Positions 25,820-35,204 of a DNA stretch of 64,000 bases are shown in pieces. Made by a program: the position numbers and the translations under genes. The stretch lies in contig JAHZGH010000009.1 of the NCBI GenBank assembly GCA_019420905.1, forward strand, positions 248,001 to 312,000, read 5' to 3'. The notes under the pieces were generated by a model. The model worked only from the letters and a program-made list of their open reading frames with translations. It searched no databases and was not told the DNA's origin. Each line of letters begins with the position of its first letter. The first letter of the stretch is position 1. This DNA is from Succinivibrionaceae bacterium (GTDB taxonomy: Bacteria; Pseudomonadota; Gammaproteobacteria; Enterobacterales; Succinivibrionaceae).

Positions 25820-27208
25820 TTAATTTGCAGCGTTAGCTTGAAGCTTAGCATCAGTATCACCACCTAATGCTACCATAAGAGCCATTGTTGACTGCAGCAG
25901 ATCGCGTTTTGAAGTTAAATGGCTTAGGCGAGCGCTTCTTAATGTATCAGAGGCATCTAAAAGATCTCGCAAGGAAACTAAGCCTGACATATAACGCACA
26001 TAATATAAATCATAGTTCTTTGCGGCTAATTCATATTGAGCTTTAGTATTAATTACTTCCTTGCGATAATACTCAATAGAACTTACCTCGTCATATACTT
26101 CCTGCACAGCATTAATATATGCAGAAACGAAATCCAAATCAGCAAGCTCAATATCTTTAAGTGCTGATTTTTGTTGATATATCAAACGATTGAAATTTAA
26201 AAATGGCAAAGTAATTGCTGCTCCTAATGCTCCAATAGGATCTGAAAGGAAGCGACCAAAGGTTGATGCTGAACCTAAGGACAAATCAGTCGTCAAGGTA
26301 AAATCAGGGAACCACGAGAGCTTAGCCTCATCATAGGCCGCATAATAGCTCTTTAAAGTTGCCTCTTTAGACATCAAATCAGGACGTCTTGACAGCAGTT
26401 TTGCAGGAATGTCTAAACTGAAATTAGGCAAATAAGAATCATCTAAAGAGCCAATATCAAAATCATGGTCAGCCGTAGTTCCAAGTAAAGTCGCCAAAGC
26501 AGTACGAGCCTTTGCCAGCTCATTTAATTTACTATCTAAAGCCATCTGTACGCTTAAATGATTTATCTTAGCATCAGAAACATCAACTTCACTTGCAGAA
26601 CCGGCATTAAACATGTTTTCAATCAAATTCAAGCGCTTTTGAGAGTCTTTTAAATCTTCCTGAGAGATAGCGACAGCTTCCTTAGCATATGCGTACTGCC
26701 AATATGCTGCGGATAAAGCCTCAATTATCGTCAATCGCATAGCCCAATAATCATAAGCTGTAGCATTAAACTGTTCTAAAGCCTGCAAATTTTGCGCCTC
26801 AATCTTGCCGAATAAATCTACTTGATAAGATAAGCCTAAATTAGCAGAGCTTTTCTTCTGAGTTTCTTGATGATAATCCAGGGCTCTTTGTGCGCTGATG
26901 CCTACAGAAGAATCGAAAGTCGGATGCCTATCGGTACCGCTTATATCAACAGCAAGGAGCGCCTTTTGCACATTTACAACCGCCGCCTGCATATCATAAT
27001 TATTAATCAAGGCCTTTCGCATCAGATCGTTAAGCTTAGGATCATTAAAACTTTGCCAAAAATTCTCCTGAATAAAGCCTCCTGTAAAAGCTGCAGCTCC
27101 CTCATAAGAAGTTACAACAGGCATGTCTTGACGTTCATAGTCAGTTAAAAATGCTGTACAGGAGCTTAACATTAGGGCACAGCTGATAATGCTTAATTGT
27201 TTTAGCAT
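25820..27208 (-). CDS. Outer-membrane efflux lipoprotein, NodT/OprM family
   Basis: A 462-residue TolC-like outer-membrane channel. The lipobox LSSC puts the lipid on Cys17. The protein shows the repeated OMF architecture: ENFWQSFNDPKLNDLMRKAL near the start, SYQVDLFGKIEA (the typical WxxDLFG-type strand), long coiled-coil helices and LLSRRPDLM. It is the last gene of a run starting with macA and macB and begins eight bases after rfbD. It is the likely exit duct for that pump. Confidence 0.93.
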   Translation of the reverse strand: MLKQLSIISCALMLSSCTAFLTDYERQDMPVVTSYEGAAAFTGGFIQENFWQSFNDPKLNDLMRKALINNYDMQAAVVNVQKALLAVDISGTDRHPTFDSSVGISAQRALDYHQETQKKSSANLGLSYQVDLFGKIEAQNLQALEQFNATAYDYWAMRLTIIEALSAAYWQYAYAKEAVAISQEDLKDSQKRLNLIENMFNAGSASEVDVSDAKINHLSVQMALDSKLNELAKARTALATLLGTTADHDFDIGSLDDSYLPNFSLDIPAKLLSRRPDLMSKEATLKSYYAAYDEAKLSWFPDFTLTTDLSLGSASTFGRFLSDPIGALGAAITLPFLNFNRLIYQQKSALKDIELADLDFVSAYINAVQEVYDEVSSIEYYRKEVINTKAQYELAAKNYDLYYVRYMSGLVSLRDLLDASDTLRSARLSHLTSKRDLLQSTMALMVALGGDTDAKLQANAAN

Positions 27209-27216
27209 AAACTCTC

Positions 27217-28089
27217 CTAATCTAACGTCTGTAAAATATAATCTCGCCAGGAGGGCATGGTTAAATTAAAAATATTCTCGCATTTACTGCAATTTAAACG
27301 GCTATCATCAGGACGTCTGGCGCTTAAGTTCAAGTCAGCTTTTTTAATAGCGGTAATTTTTACTTCATGATCAAGATATTTGCCTTCACTTGCAATCCTG
27401 ACAATTTCTTTTGCAAATTCATAGCGGTTCAATGCAGGCATGCCGGAAAAATGATAAGTGCCGAAAGCATCAAAATCTGGCATCAAAACCTGCTTTAACA
27501 TCTTTACTATGCCGCAGGCTAAGCCTAAAGCTGGAGTTGGATTGCCCAATTCATCATCAACTACGGCTAAAGTATCTGAATTCTTAGCTTTATTGAAAAT
27601 TGCCTTGACAAAATTCTTGCCGAAACGACCGAAAACCCAAGAAGTACGTACAATCAAATATTTGCAGCCACTTTCTTTAATAAAATTTTCGCCATCAAGC
27701 TTTGTTTGAGCATAAACGCCTTCACAATAGGTCTGCTCATCCTCTGTATGACTTTTACCCGTAGATTTTGCAAAAACATAATCAGTTGAGATATGAATAA
27801 GCGGAATATGATTATGAGCACAGGCCTGCGCTATATACTTAGGACCTAATGCATTAATCTCATAAGCTAAACTCTGCTCGCTTTCTGCTTTATCTACAGC
27901 TGTGTAAGCTGCAGCATTTATTACAGCATCAAGCTTTAAATTAGATATCGCTGCAAAAATTTCCTGCTCTTTGGTAATATCTAAAAGATCGCGCCCGGCT
28001 TTAACAACTTCAAAGCCTTCCCTTAAAAGTTCTATGCCTAATTCCTGTCCTAGTTGGCCTTGAGCCCCGGTTACTAATATTCTTGCCAT
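27217..28089 (-). CDS. rfbD: dTDP-4-dehydrorhamnose reductase
   Basis: Last step of dTDP-L-rhamnose synthesis. The 290-residue short-chain dehydrogenase has an N-terminal GAQGQLGQEL nucleotide loop, INAAAYTAVDKAE, the catalytic tyrosine and lysine in YAQTKLDGE, and RTSWVFG. rfbA, rfbB and rfbC are not nearby, so it is separated from its pathway partners and embedded in an efflux operon, eight bases upstream of nodT and ten bases after pepT. Confidence 0.93.
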   Translation of the reverse strand: MARILVTGAQGQLGQELGIELLREGFEVVKAGRDLLDITKEQEIFAAISNLKLDAVINAAAYTAVDKAESEQSLAYEINALGPKYIAQACAHNHIPLIHISTDYVFAKSTGKSHTEDEQTYCEGVYAQTKLDGENFIKESGCKYLIVRTSWVFGRFGKNFVKAIFNKAKNSDTLAVVDDELGNPTPALGLACGIVKMLKQVLMPDFDAFGTYHFSGMPALNRYEFAKEIVRIASEGKYLDHEVKITAIKKADLNLSARRPDDSRLNCSKCENIFNLTMPSWRDYILQTLD

Positions 28090-28099
28090 TTCTTAACCT

Positions 28100-29374
28100 T
28101 TATTTTGAAGTCTTTGCCATTCTCTTAACTAATGATAGAGCAACCTCATAGGACTTGCAGAACGATTTAACAGGCAAACACTCATAAGGGCCATGACAAT
28201 TTAAAGCTCCCATAAAAATATTTGGACAAGGCAATCCCCTGTAAGAAAGATTAGATCCATCTGTACCTCCGCGCACTGAATTCTCTACAATTTCAACATC
28301 TGCGTCCTTAAAGGCTTTGCGGCAAAGATCTAAAATTTCATAATTTTCCTCAAGAGCTTTTGCTAAATTTTTATATTGAGGAGTTATGGCAACTGAACAA
28401 GCCTCATATCCGACGCTCTTATTGATAAATTCAGCACATTCTCTAACAAAATTTTCGCGTTCTTTGAGCTTCTTTTCATCAAAATCACGCAAAATAAGCT
28501 CAACACATGCTTTTTCAACCTGCCCCTGCACATTATAAATATGATAAAAGCCTTCTTTCTCCTGAGTTGTTTCTGGTCTTTGAGATTCCGGGAGAAGAGA
28601 CATGAATTTTGCTGCTAATAAAGAAGCATTTACCAGCTTCTTATAAGCTACCGCAGTATGAACGCTAATACCTTTAAAATTAATGCAGGCTTTCGAAGCA
28701 TTGAATGTTGCTACATCTAGCTCTCCTAAATCGCAACCATCAATAGTTATGCCGTATTCGCATTTAAATTCTTCTGGATTTATATGTAAAGTAGATGTTC
28801 CTAATTCCTCATCAACGGTAAAGACTGCACATAAAGGGCCATGCTTGATTTCAGGATGTTCCTTTAAGGTCTTAAGCAGTTTAACTATAACTGCAACTCC
28901 AGCCTTATCATCAGCTCCTAAAAGAGTAGTGCCGTCTGTTACGATGATATCATCGCCTGTATGCGCAAAAAGCTGTGGACAGATATTGCCGTCAATGATC
29001 AAGCCGTTATCGAGTTTGATCCCCTCCTGAGACGAAAAGGATTCAACTAATCTCGGCTTAACATCCTTGCCGCTAGCATCCGGAGCTGTATCCAAATGGG
29101 CTAATAAACATAAACCTTTAGCATTTTTACAGCCTTCAGAGGCTTCTATATAGGTCTTAACAATACCTTTATCATCAATAATTGTCTCGTAGCCCAAGCT
29201 TTGTAAAAAATCACGTAAATAAGTACCTAATTTTAACTGTCCTGCGCTTGAGGGTACAGTCTCAGATTTAGCACATGACTGGGTATCAAAAGCAACAAGC
29301 TTACAAAAAATATCAACTAAGTCATTTTGCTGTGCTAAATTTTTTAATGCATTTTCACTTGTACTCTGTAACAT
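28100..29374 (-). CDS. pepT: Peptidase T (tripeptide aminopeptidase)
   Basis: Zinc M20B peptidase that removes N-terminal residues from tripeptides in the cytoplasm. The 424 residues show metal-binding LLAHLDTAPDASG, TLLGADDKAG (bridging Asp), catalytic VDEELGT, SVHTAVAYKKLVNA and VRGGTDGSNLSYRGLPCPN. It is a little longer than E. coli PepT (408) because of an N-terminal extension. It lies between macB and rfbD with gaps of 20 and 10 bases. Confidence 0.95.
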   Translation of the reverse strand: MLQSTSENALKNLAQQNDLVDIFCKLVAFDTQSCAKSETVPSSAGQLKLGTYLRDFLQSLGYETIIDDKGIVKTYIEASEGCKNAKGLCLLAHLDTAPDASGKDVKPRLVESFSSQEGIKLDNGLIIDGNICPQLFAHTGDDIIVTDGTTLLGADDKAGVAVIVKLLKTLKEHPEIKHGPLCAVFTVDEELGTSTLHINPEEFKCEYGITIDGCDLGELDVATFNASKACINFKGISVHTAVAYKKLVNASLLAAKFMSLLPESQRPETTQEKEGFYHIYNVQGQVEKACVELILRDFDEKKLKERENFVRECAEFINKSVGYEACSVAITPQYKNLAKALEENYEILDLCRKAFKDADVEIVENSVRGGTDGSNLSYRGLPCPNIFMGALNCHGPYECLPVKSFCKSYEVALSLVKRMAKTSK

Positions 29375-29394
29375 TTAATACCTCTATATTTATC

Positions 29395-31356
29395 CTATTC
29401 ACGTGCTAAAGCTTCAATCGGATTCAATCTAGCTGCTGAGCGCGCCGGCATGAAGCCGAAAACCACGCCAATTACTGATGAAGTTAAAACTGCAACAATT
29501 ATTGATACGGCAGAGAATGATAATGGAATTGACGGCATAACTATACCTAAAATCCAGCCCATAAGTATAGAAAATACCACGCCCATCAATCCGCCTATAA
29601 TACATACCGTAATCGATTCAATCAAAAATTGCGTCATAATATCACTCTGCCGAGCGCCTACAGCCATACGAATGCCGATTTCTCTAGTTCGCTCAGTAAC
29701 TGACACCAGCATAATATTCATAACGCCTATACCGCCAACAATCAATGATATGACAGCAATAGCTGAAATCAGCAAGGTGAAAGTTCCGGTTGTCTGACTT
29801 ATGGACTTCATAATGGTATCAGATGACTGAATAAAAAAGTCTTTTCGCCCATGCCGGGCCTTTATAAGAGCACTAATGCTTTTTTCTGCTACGGCTGGAG
29901 AAAAACCGTCAGCAACGCGTACAATAATAGATGACAAATAATTTTGATTTATAAGTCTGGTCATCAAAGTACTATAAGGCATATAAACATAAAGATTATC
30001 CCTAGGTCTGAAGGCAACTTCTTTATCCTCCAATACTCCCACTATCATCACTGGCATATCATTGACAAGCAGCCTCTGACCTAAGGGATTTTCGTTAGGG
30101 AACATATTTTTTGCCGTATTAGCATCAATAATGCAGATCTGTGGATTTGAAGCTGATTCTGCTTCATTAAACAGACGTCCTGAAGCAACATTCATACCGT
30201 ATACACGCAAATATTCATTATTTACGCCATATACTGTTGCATTATTCTCAATATTACTGTGACGCAATAATACGGAGGTTTGAATCGTAGGTGAAGCAGA
30301 ATCTACAAACGGCTGCCCCTTTAAAGCATCCATATCCGAAATCTTCAATGTTCTAACTTTTCCAGATCTAACATCACCCATTCTTTCACCTGGCATTATG
30401 GTAATGGTATTTGTTCCCATAGAAGAGATATTCTCAATTACCTTATCCGAAGCTCCTCTTGCTAAAGCAACAACCGAAACTACCGCCATAATGCCAATAA
30501 TAATGCCCAGCATAGTTAACAATGTACGCATACGATTTGAAATCATCGCACGCACAGCCATTACATAAGCTTCTTTAAAGCGATCGACATAAGCACCAAA
30601 AGATGAAGCCCAGCTATTATTCAACACCAGCTTGCTCTCATCTTTTTTGCGAGCAATGCTGTCTACCTTTTCATTAATTTCATCGCTTTCTATAATACCG
30701 TCTTTGATAGTTATAATGCGTCTTGCATGAGCTGCAATTTTAGGATCGTGGGTAACTAAAATCACAGTATGTCCCTGTGCATTAAGCTCCTCCAAAATTT
30801 TCATAACCTCAGAGCCGCTCTTGCTGTCTAAGGCTCCCGTAGGCTCATCAGCTAAAATAATTTGACCGCCATTCATCAAAGCTCTGGCAATAGATACTCG
30901 CTGCTGCTGTCCGCCAGACAGTTGTGAAGGCTTAAAATCAACACGTTCCCCTAAACCTAATTTTTCTAAAAGCTCAATGGAACGCTTACGTCTTAAATCC
31001 TTTTTATAGCCTGAATATATTGACGGAATTTGAACATTTTCCTTAGCGTCCAGATGACCTAAAAGATGATAACGCTGAAAAATAAACCCAAAAAAATCAC
31101 GGCGTAATCTAGCAAGGTCGTCTGCACTTAAATTAAAAGTATTATGACCTGAAACTTCATAAGAGCCGCTTGTTGGCGTATCAAGACAGCCTATGATATT
31201 CATAAGCGTAGATTTGCCCGAGCCGGATGGACCAATAATTGCGACAAGTTCGCCTTGATTTATTTCAAGATCTATTCCATGCAGAACCTCAACTGCAGAG
31301 GCTCCTTGACCGAATGACCTGCGTATGGCTGTCAGCTTTAATAATGCTTCACTCAT
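29395..31356 (-). CDS. macB: MacB-type ABC efflux pump, ATPase-permease
   Basis: A 653-residue fusion of an N-terminal ABC ATPase (Walker A IIGPSGSGKST, signature LSGGQQQR, Walker B ILADEPTGALD) and a C-terminal FtsX-type permease. The permease has four transmembrane segments and a large periplasmic domain (about residues 300-520). With MacA and an outer-membrane channel it exports macrolides, peptides or other molecules from the periplasm. The start overlaps the macA stop by one base (TAATG), showing coupling. Confidence 0.96.
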   Translation of the reverse strand: MSEALLKLTAIRRSFGQGASAVEVLHGIDLEINQGELVAIIGPSGSGKSTLMNIIGCLDTPTSGSYEVSGHNTFNLSADDLARLRRDFFGFIFQRYHLLGHLDAKENVQIPSIYSGYKKDLRRKRSIELLEKLGLGERVDFKPSQLSGGQQQRVSIARALMNGGQIILADEPTGALDSKSGSEVMKILEELNAQGHTVILVTHDPKIAAHARRIITIKDGIIESDEINEKVDSIARKKDESKLVLNNSWASSFGAYVDRFKEAYVMAVRAMISNRMRTLLTMLGIIIGIMAVVSVVALARGASDKVIENISSMGTNTITIMPGERMGDVRSGKVRTLKISDMDALKGQPFVDSASPTIQTSVLLRHSNIENNATVYGVNNEYLRVYGMNVASGRLFNEAESASNPQICIIDANTAKNMFPNENPLGQRLLVNDMPVMIVGVLEDKEVAFRPRDNLYVYMPYSTLMTRLINQNYLSSIIVRVADGFSPAVAEKSISALIKARHGRKDFFIQSSDTIMKSISQTTGTFTLLISAIAVISLIVGGIGVMNIMLVSVTERTREIGIRMAVGARQSDIMTQFLIESITVCIIGGLMGVVFSILMGWILGIVMPSIPLSFSAVSIIVAVLTSSVIGVVFGFMPARSAARLNPIEALARE

Positions 31357-32561
31357 TAAAATGGTCCTCTAGGCTTTTTATTATTGCTTAAGGCTTCAGC
31401 TTCAGCGCTCTGAACATCATCGCCTATAACAATTTTATCTGTAGGCTTTAACCCAGAAATAACCTCTACATATTGCGCATCACGAATACCTGTCTTAATT
31501 TCTTTTTCAACAACCAGTCCCTGATCATTTAAGACATAGACCTTAGCTGAATTTTCATCTTCATCTCTTAAAGCAGTAATTGCCAAAGCATCGACTTGCT
31601 TTTTAGAAGCTACATCAATAACCACATCTGCGGTCATATCAATACGTAATACACGATCTAAATTATCAACCTCAATATCGCTATTGTAGTAAATAGCCTC
31701 AGAATTAGAGCTTGATGTGCTTGATGAGCTTGATGTGCTTGATGAATCTTCATAAGAGGCTGGAGCTGGAGCAATTCTGCCTAAAACGCCTTTAAAATTA
31801 CGATGAGGAAGTCCTAAAACAGTAAAGCTACATTCCATGCCCGGCTTAACATTTACAACATCGGCCTCAGAAATCTCTGTTTCTACCTTCATATGGTCAA
31901 GAGTAGCCAGTCTTAAGATAGTAGGTGTAGTTTGATTGGCATTTACAGTCTGTCCCTCAGAAACCACTGTTGCATAAACGGTTCCATCCATAGGAGCAGT
32001 AATTTTGGTGTAGCCTAAATTAGTCTCGGCATCAGCTACGTCTAATTGACCCTGTTCATAAGAAGAATTTAATTCTTCTAATTCAGCCTGAGCCACAATA
32101 TAATCAGCCTCTGCAACCTCATAATCTTGCTTTGAAGAAGCATCAATCTTTCTTAAGCGCTTTTGACGCTCATATTCAAGCTTTAATTTATTAATTTCTG
32201 CTTTCTTAGCTTTAATTTGAGCATCAATGCTATTTAATTTTGCCTTAGCTTTTTTTAAAGCAGTTTCTTGAATCTTTGGATCAATTTCACAAAGCAAATC
32301 GCCCTGTTTTACTTCATCACCGGTTTTAACATGTAATTTTAAAATCTGACCTGATACCTGTGCACCTATATCAACCTCTGTAAAGCCTGAAATTATGCCC
32401 GTAGCATATACCTGTTTATTTATATCTCGCTTTACTGTTGTGACCGTCATATAGTTTGGAGATGCAGGCTTAAAATAATCATAAGTACCATAGCCTAATA
32501 TTGATATAAGTATTAAAGATAAAATTAAATAACGTAATAGGCGTTTGTGAGTACTAGTCAT
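31356..32561 (-). CDS. macA: MacA-type periplasmic adaptor of the efflux pump
   Basis: A 401-residue HlyD/RND-type adaptor with an N-terminal membrane anchor (about residues 9-26). A lipoyl half (QVSGQILKLHVKTGDEVKQGD), a long coiled coil (about 100-165) and the second lipoyl half (DGTVYATVVSEGQTVNAN) follow. The beta-barrel region contains a Ser/Thr run encoded by a tandem 9-base repeat (31710-31745), which is unusual. It is the first gene of a five-gene run ending with nodT. Confidence 0.95.
   Translation of the reverse strand: MTSTHKRLLRYLILSLILISILGYGTYDYFKPASPNYMTVTTVKRDINKQVYATGIISGFTEVDIGAQVSGQILKLHVKTGDEVKQGDLLCEIDPKIQETALKKAKAKLNSIDAQIKAKKAEINKLKLEYERQKRLRKIDASSKQDYEVAEADYIVAQAELEELNSSYEQGQLDVADAETNLGYTKITAPMDGTVYATVVSEGQTVNANQTTPTILRLATLDHMKVETEISEADVVNVKPGMECSFTVLGLPHRNFKGVLGRIAPAPASYEDSSSTSSSSSTSSSNSEAIYYNSDIEVDNLDRVLRIDMTADVVIDVASKKQVDALAITALRDEDENSAKVYVLNDQGLVVEKEIKTGIRDAQYVEVISGLKPTDKIVIGDDVQSAEAEALSNNKKPRGPF
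31710..31745 (-). repeat. In-frame 9-base tandem repeat in macA
   Basis: Four head-to-tail copies of GCTTGATGW (plus strand) encode a serine/threonine tract. The 9-base unit means copy changes keep the frame. Confidence 0.9.
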
Positions 32562-32695
32562 ATTTTCCCTCTAATCACAAGTGTTAGCTTTTATAAAAAC
32601 TTTAGTTTTATTATGATGTTCCAAAATTAGTTAAAACTTAGAGTATCCATAAAATAAAAAATTTTTTGCTGCTTTTTGTAAAAAAATGCAGATAT

Positions 32696-32730
32696 AAAAA
32701 ACCCCTACAGGATTTTTACCTAATTAGGGG
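32696..32730 (-). terminator. Terminator after gloC
   Basis: CCCCTA and TAGGGG form a stem around a loop of about 17 bases. T6 follows on the minus strand. Confidence 0.75.
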
Positions 32731-32766
32731 AATAAAATTAAATTTGGTCCAAATTTATATAAAAAT

Positions 32767-33405
32767 TTAAGCTTGACCTAAAAAAGGATTTTCCTTGCGT
32801 TCATATCCTATAGTCGAATCCTCTCCATGCCCGCTTAAAACACGAGTATCATCAGGAAGCTCTAATAATTTTTGATAAATAGAATCAATTAGATCTTCAT
32901 AACTGCCGCCAGGAAAATCTGTTCTGCCAATAGAGCCGCAAAAAAGAGTATCTCCTGTTAAAACAAAGGAAAAATCTTCGCAATAATAGCAGACGCCTCC
33001 AGGGGTATGTCCAGGAGTCTTTAAAACCTTAAATTTCAAAGATGGAATAGGTGTTAAAATCTCCCCATCGCATACAGGCTTAAATTCAAAGCTTTCTGCA
33101 TAAGGAAGAGACAGCATAGAAGCCTGACTTGAAATAGACTCAATTAAGGAGCTATCTTCAATGCCTGGTCCTATCACCTCAGCATGAGTTTTTTCAACTA
33201 GCTGAGAAACTGCGCCTATATGATCTAAATGCCCATGAGTTAATAAGACTGCATTAAGTTTAAGCTTATGCTCCTCTAAAAGCCGCTCAATCTGCTCACA
33301 ATTTCCACCAGGATCAACTACTAAAGCATCATGACTTTCATCATTATAAATGATGCGGCAATTCTGCCCATAAACAGTGACATTGAGTTGTAAAAGCTTA
33401 ATCAT
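32767..33405 (-). CDS. gloC: Hydroxyacylglutathione hydrolase, GloC/YcbL type
   Basis: Metallo-beta-lactamase-fold thioesterase of the glyoxalase pathway. The 212-residue protein has THGHLDHIGA, GHTPGG, TGDTLF and SGHGEDSTIGYER, as in YcbL. The start at 33405 is chosen because AGGAG lies six bases before it. The alternative ATG at 33411 touches the ribosome site directly. It follows rlmI by 11 bases, so they are co-transcribed. Confidence 0.93.
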   Translation of the reverse strand: MIKLLQLNVTVYGQNCRIIYNDESHDALVVDPGGNCEQIERLLEEHKLKLNAVLLTHGHLDHIGAVSQLVEKTHAEVIGPGIEDSSLIESISSQASMLSLPYAESFEFKPVCDGEILTPIPSLKFKVLKTPGHTPGGVCYYCEDFSFVLTGDTLFCGSIGRTDFPGGSYEDLIDSIYQKLLELPDDTRVLSGHGEDSTIGYERKENPFLGQA

Positions 33406-33416
33406 GCACATCTCCT

Positions 33417-34607
33417 TTACAAAACTGCAACTTCAAGACCTTTTAAATAGAAAGTTTCAGGACATGGCAAAGAGACAATATGATCGTCATCTTGTCTTAA
33501 TGTTGAAATAATACGGCCATCAACATTAGCCTCTAAGGCAGCGTCTGCGACAATTTTTTGAAATAAAGCGCTGTCTACTAACCCTGAGCAAGAAAAGGTT
33601 AATAAGCGGCCTCCATTAGCAACTAATTTTAAGCCTAAGCGATTGATGTCTTGATAGCCTCGACAGGCTCGCTTTAAATTAGCCGCACTTTCTGCAAACT
33701 TCGGGGGATCTAAAATAACCAAATCATATTTGACCTGATTTTCAACTTGCTTTCTTAAAAATTCAAAAACATCCTCTTTAATAAAACGGCAGCGGCCCGG
33801 ATCCAGATGATTAAAAGCAACACCTGTCTTTGCGGCGTTTAAAGCTAATGAAGATACGTCAACATTATCTACACTTTTAGCTCCTCCTTTAAGAGCCCAC
33901 AAACCAAACCCTCCAGTATAAGAGAAGCAATTTAACACTCGCGCGCCTTTAGATAAGGTACCTGCATGATAGCGGCTTTGTCTTTGATCAAGATAAGCTC
34001 CAGTCTTATGTCCATTCTTAATATCAACTGGCATGAAAATACTATTATTTTCTTTAACGTAGATAACATCAGGAGGCTCAGCTCCAGAAATCACCCCGCA
34101 GCGATTTTGCAGTCCTTCCTTTAACCTTGATTTAGTATCGGATCTTTCATATAAGGATGCTTTAGGATATAAAGACTGTAAAGCATCAATAATTACTTTA
34201 CGAAAGCGCTCCATTCCACATGATGAAATAGAGATCACAATAAAATCATTGTACTTATCTACAATAAGTCCAGGTAAGAGATCGCCCTCTGAAGACACCA
34301 GTCTTACACCGTCATTACCACGTTCAATTAGGCGTTCGCGCAGCTTGTGAGCTGCAAAAATACGCTCTGAAATAAGCTTCTCATCAATAATTACCCTTTC
34401 ATCAAAAGATAAGGCTCTTACGCGTATTTGGGATTTAGGACTGTACAGTCCATAACACAAAAAATCACCATTAAAGGATAATACTTTAACAGTGCTGCCT
34501 GGCTTTAAAGTTAAATCTTCCTTATAAATAGCTTTTGAAAAAACCCACGGGTGATGGCGCAATAAGGACCTCTCTCGTCCTTCTTGTAAAATAACAGTGT
34601 CTTGCAT
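33417..34607 (-). CDS. rlmI: 23S rRNA m5C1962 methyltransferase
   Basis: A 396-residue protein, the same length as E. coli RlmI. It has an N-terminal PUA domain (HHPWVFSKAI), an EEHD-like middle and a SAM-dependent methyltransferase domain with VLNCFSYTGGFGL, NVDVSS and LILDPPKFA. The start at 34607 has TAGGA six bases upstream; a longer frame exists but lacks a ribosome site. It is followed by gloC. Confidence 0.94.
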   Translation of the reverse strand: MQDTVILQEGRERSLLRHHPWVFSKAIYKEDLTLKPGSTVKVLSFNGDFLCYGLYSPKSQIRVRALSFDERVIIDEKLISERIFAAHKLRERLIERGNDGVRLVSSEGDLLPGLIVDKYNDFIVISISSCGMERFRKVIIDALQSLYPKASLYERSDTKSRLKEGLQNRCGVISGAEPPDVIYVKENNSIFMPVDIKNGHKTGAYLDQRQSRYHAGTLSKGARVLNCFSYTGGFGLWALKGGAKSVDNVDVSSLALNAAKTGVAFNHLDPGRCRFIKEDVFEFLRKQVENQVKYDLVILDPPKFAESAANLKRACRGYQDINRLGLKLVANGGRLLTFSCSGLVDSALFQKIVADAALEANVDGRIISTLRQDDDHIVSLPCPETFYLKGLEVAVL

Positions 34608-34685
34608 ATTGCATCCTAGATTAAGAAGTTTGCTATATTTTAACAAAAAAAGGATTTATGACTTAAATGCGCAAAAAAGCAAAAA

Positions 34686-35012
34686 TTATTTAAATAACTC
34701 AGCAAGCTCTTCTTTAGATAAAGGCTTTAAGCCATTATAAATACGTTCTTGATTTATAAGATTTTCCTCTTCCATCTCAAGATCAATACGTAAAAAATAG
34801 CCCTTGGTAGCTAAAGCCTCTTCAAGTTTTTCATAAGATACTTTAGGTAAATTCTTATGCTTCGACAGGGCAAACATCATCATAAACTTAGGAACACCAA
34901 AGGCATTTAACAAGCCGCTTGGAACATCAGAAAAAATATCCTTCTGCGCTAAATATAAATAATGACGAGGTTTTGAAGCGCTTTTATAAACGAATACTAA
35001 TCTTTCAGACAT
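34686..35012 (-). CDS. ycgL: YcgL-family protein
   Basis: A 108-residue cytoplasmic protein of the YcgL (DUF709) family, recognised by YLYLAQKDIFSDVPSGLLNAFG and the C-terminal LATKGYFLRI pattern. In gammaproteobacteria ycgL often lies near minCDE or RNase D genes; here it precedes rlmI by about 80 bases. The ATG at 35012 has GGAG six bases upstream. The molecular function is not established. Confidence 0.88.
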   Translation of the reverse strand: MSERLVFVYKSASKPRHYLYLAQKDIFSDVPSGLLNAFGVPKFMMMFALSKHKNLPKVSYEKLEEALATKGYFLRIDLEMEEENLINQERIYNGLKPLSKEELAELFK

Positions 35013-35153
35013 AACGATCTCCTCTATATATAATCTTAACATTTAAAAATGTTTAAAGATCGAATAATAAAATGAGATCCAAAATGTTCTGTGTACAGAA
35101 TAAGAAGAATATTTTAACAAGAAGCTTTGAGTATATTAAATATCTCTTATTTA

Positions 35154-35182
35154 TAAAAAATCCCAAAGCTAAGCTTTGGGAT
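35154..35182 (-). terminator. Terminator of fucI
   Basis: ATCCCAAAGCT and AGCTTTGGGAT form a tight stem. T6 follows on the minus strand. Confidence 0.85.
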
Positions 35183-35204
35183 TAAACAGCATAATTATAA
35201 AAAC

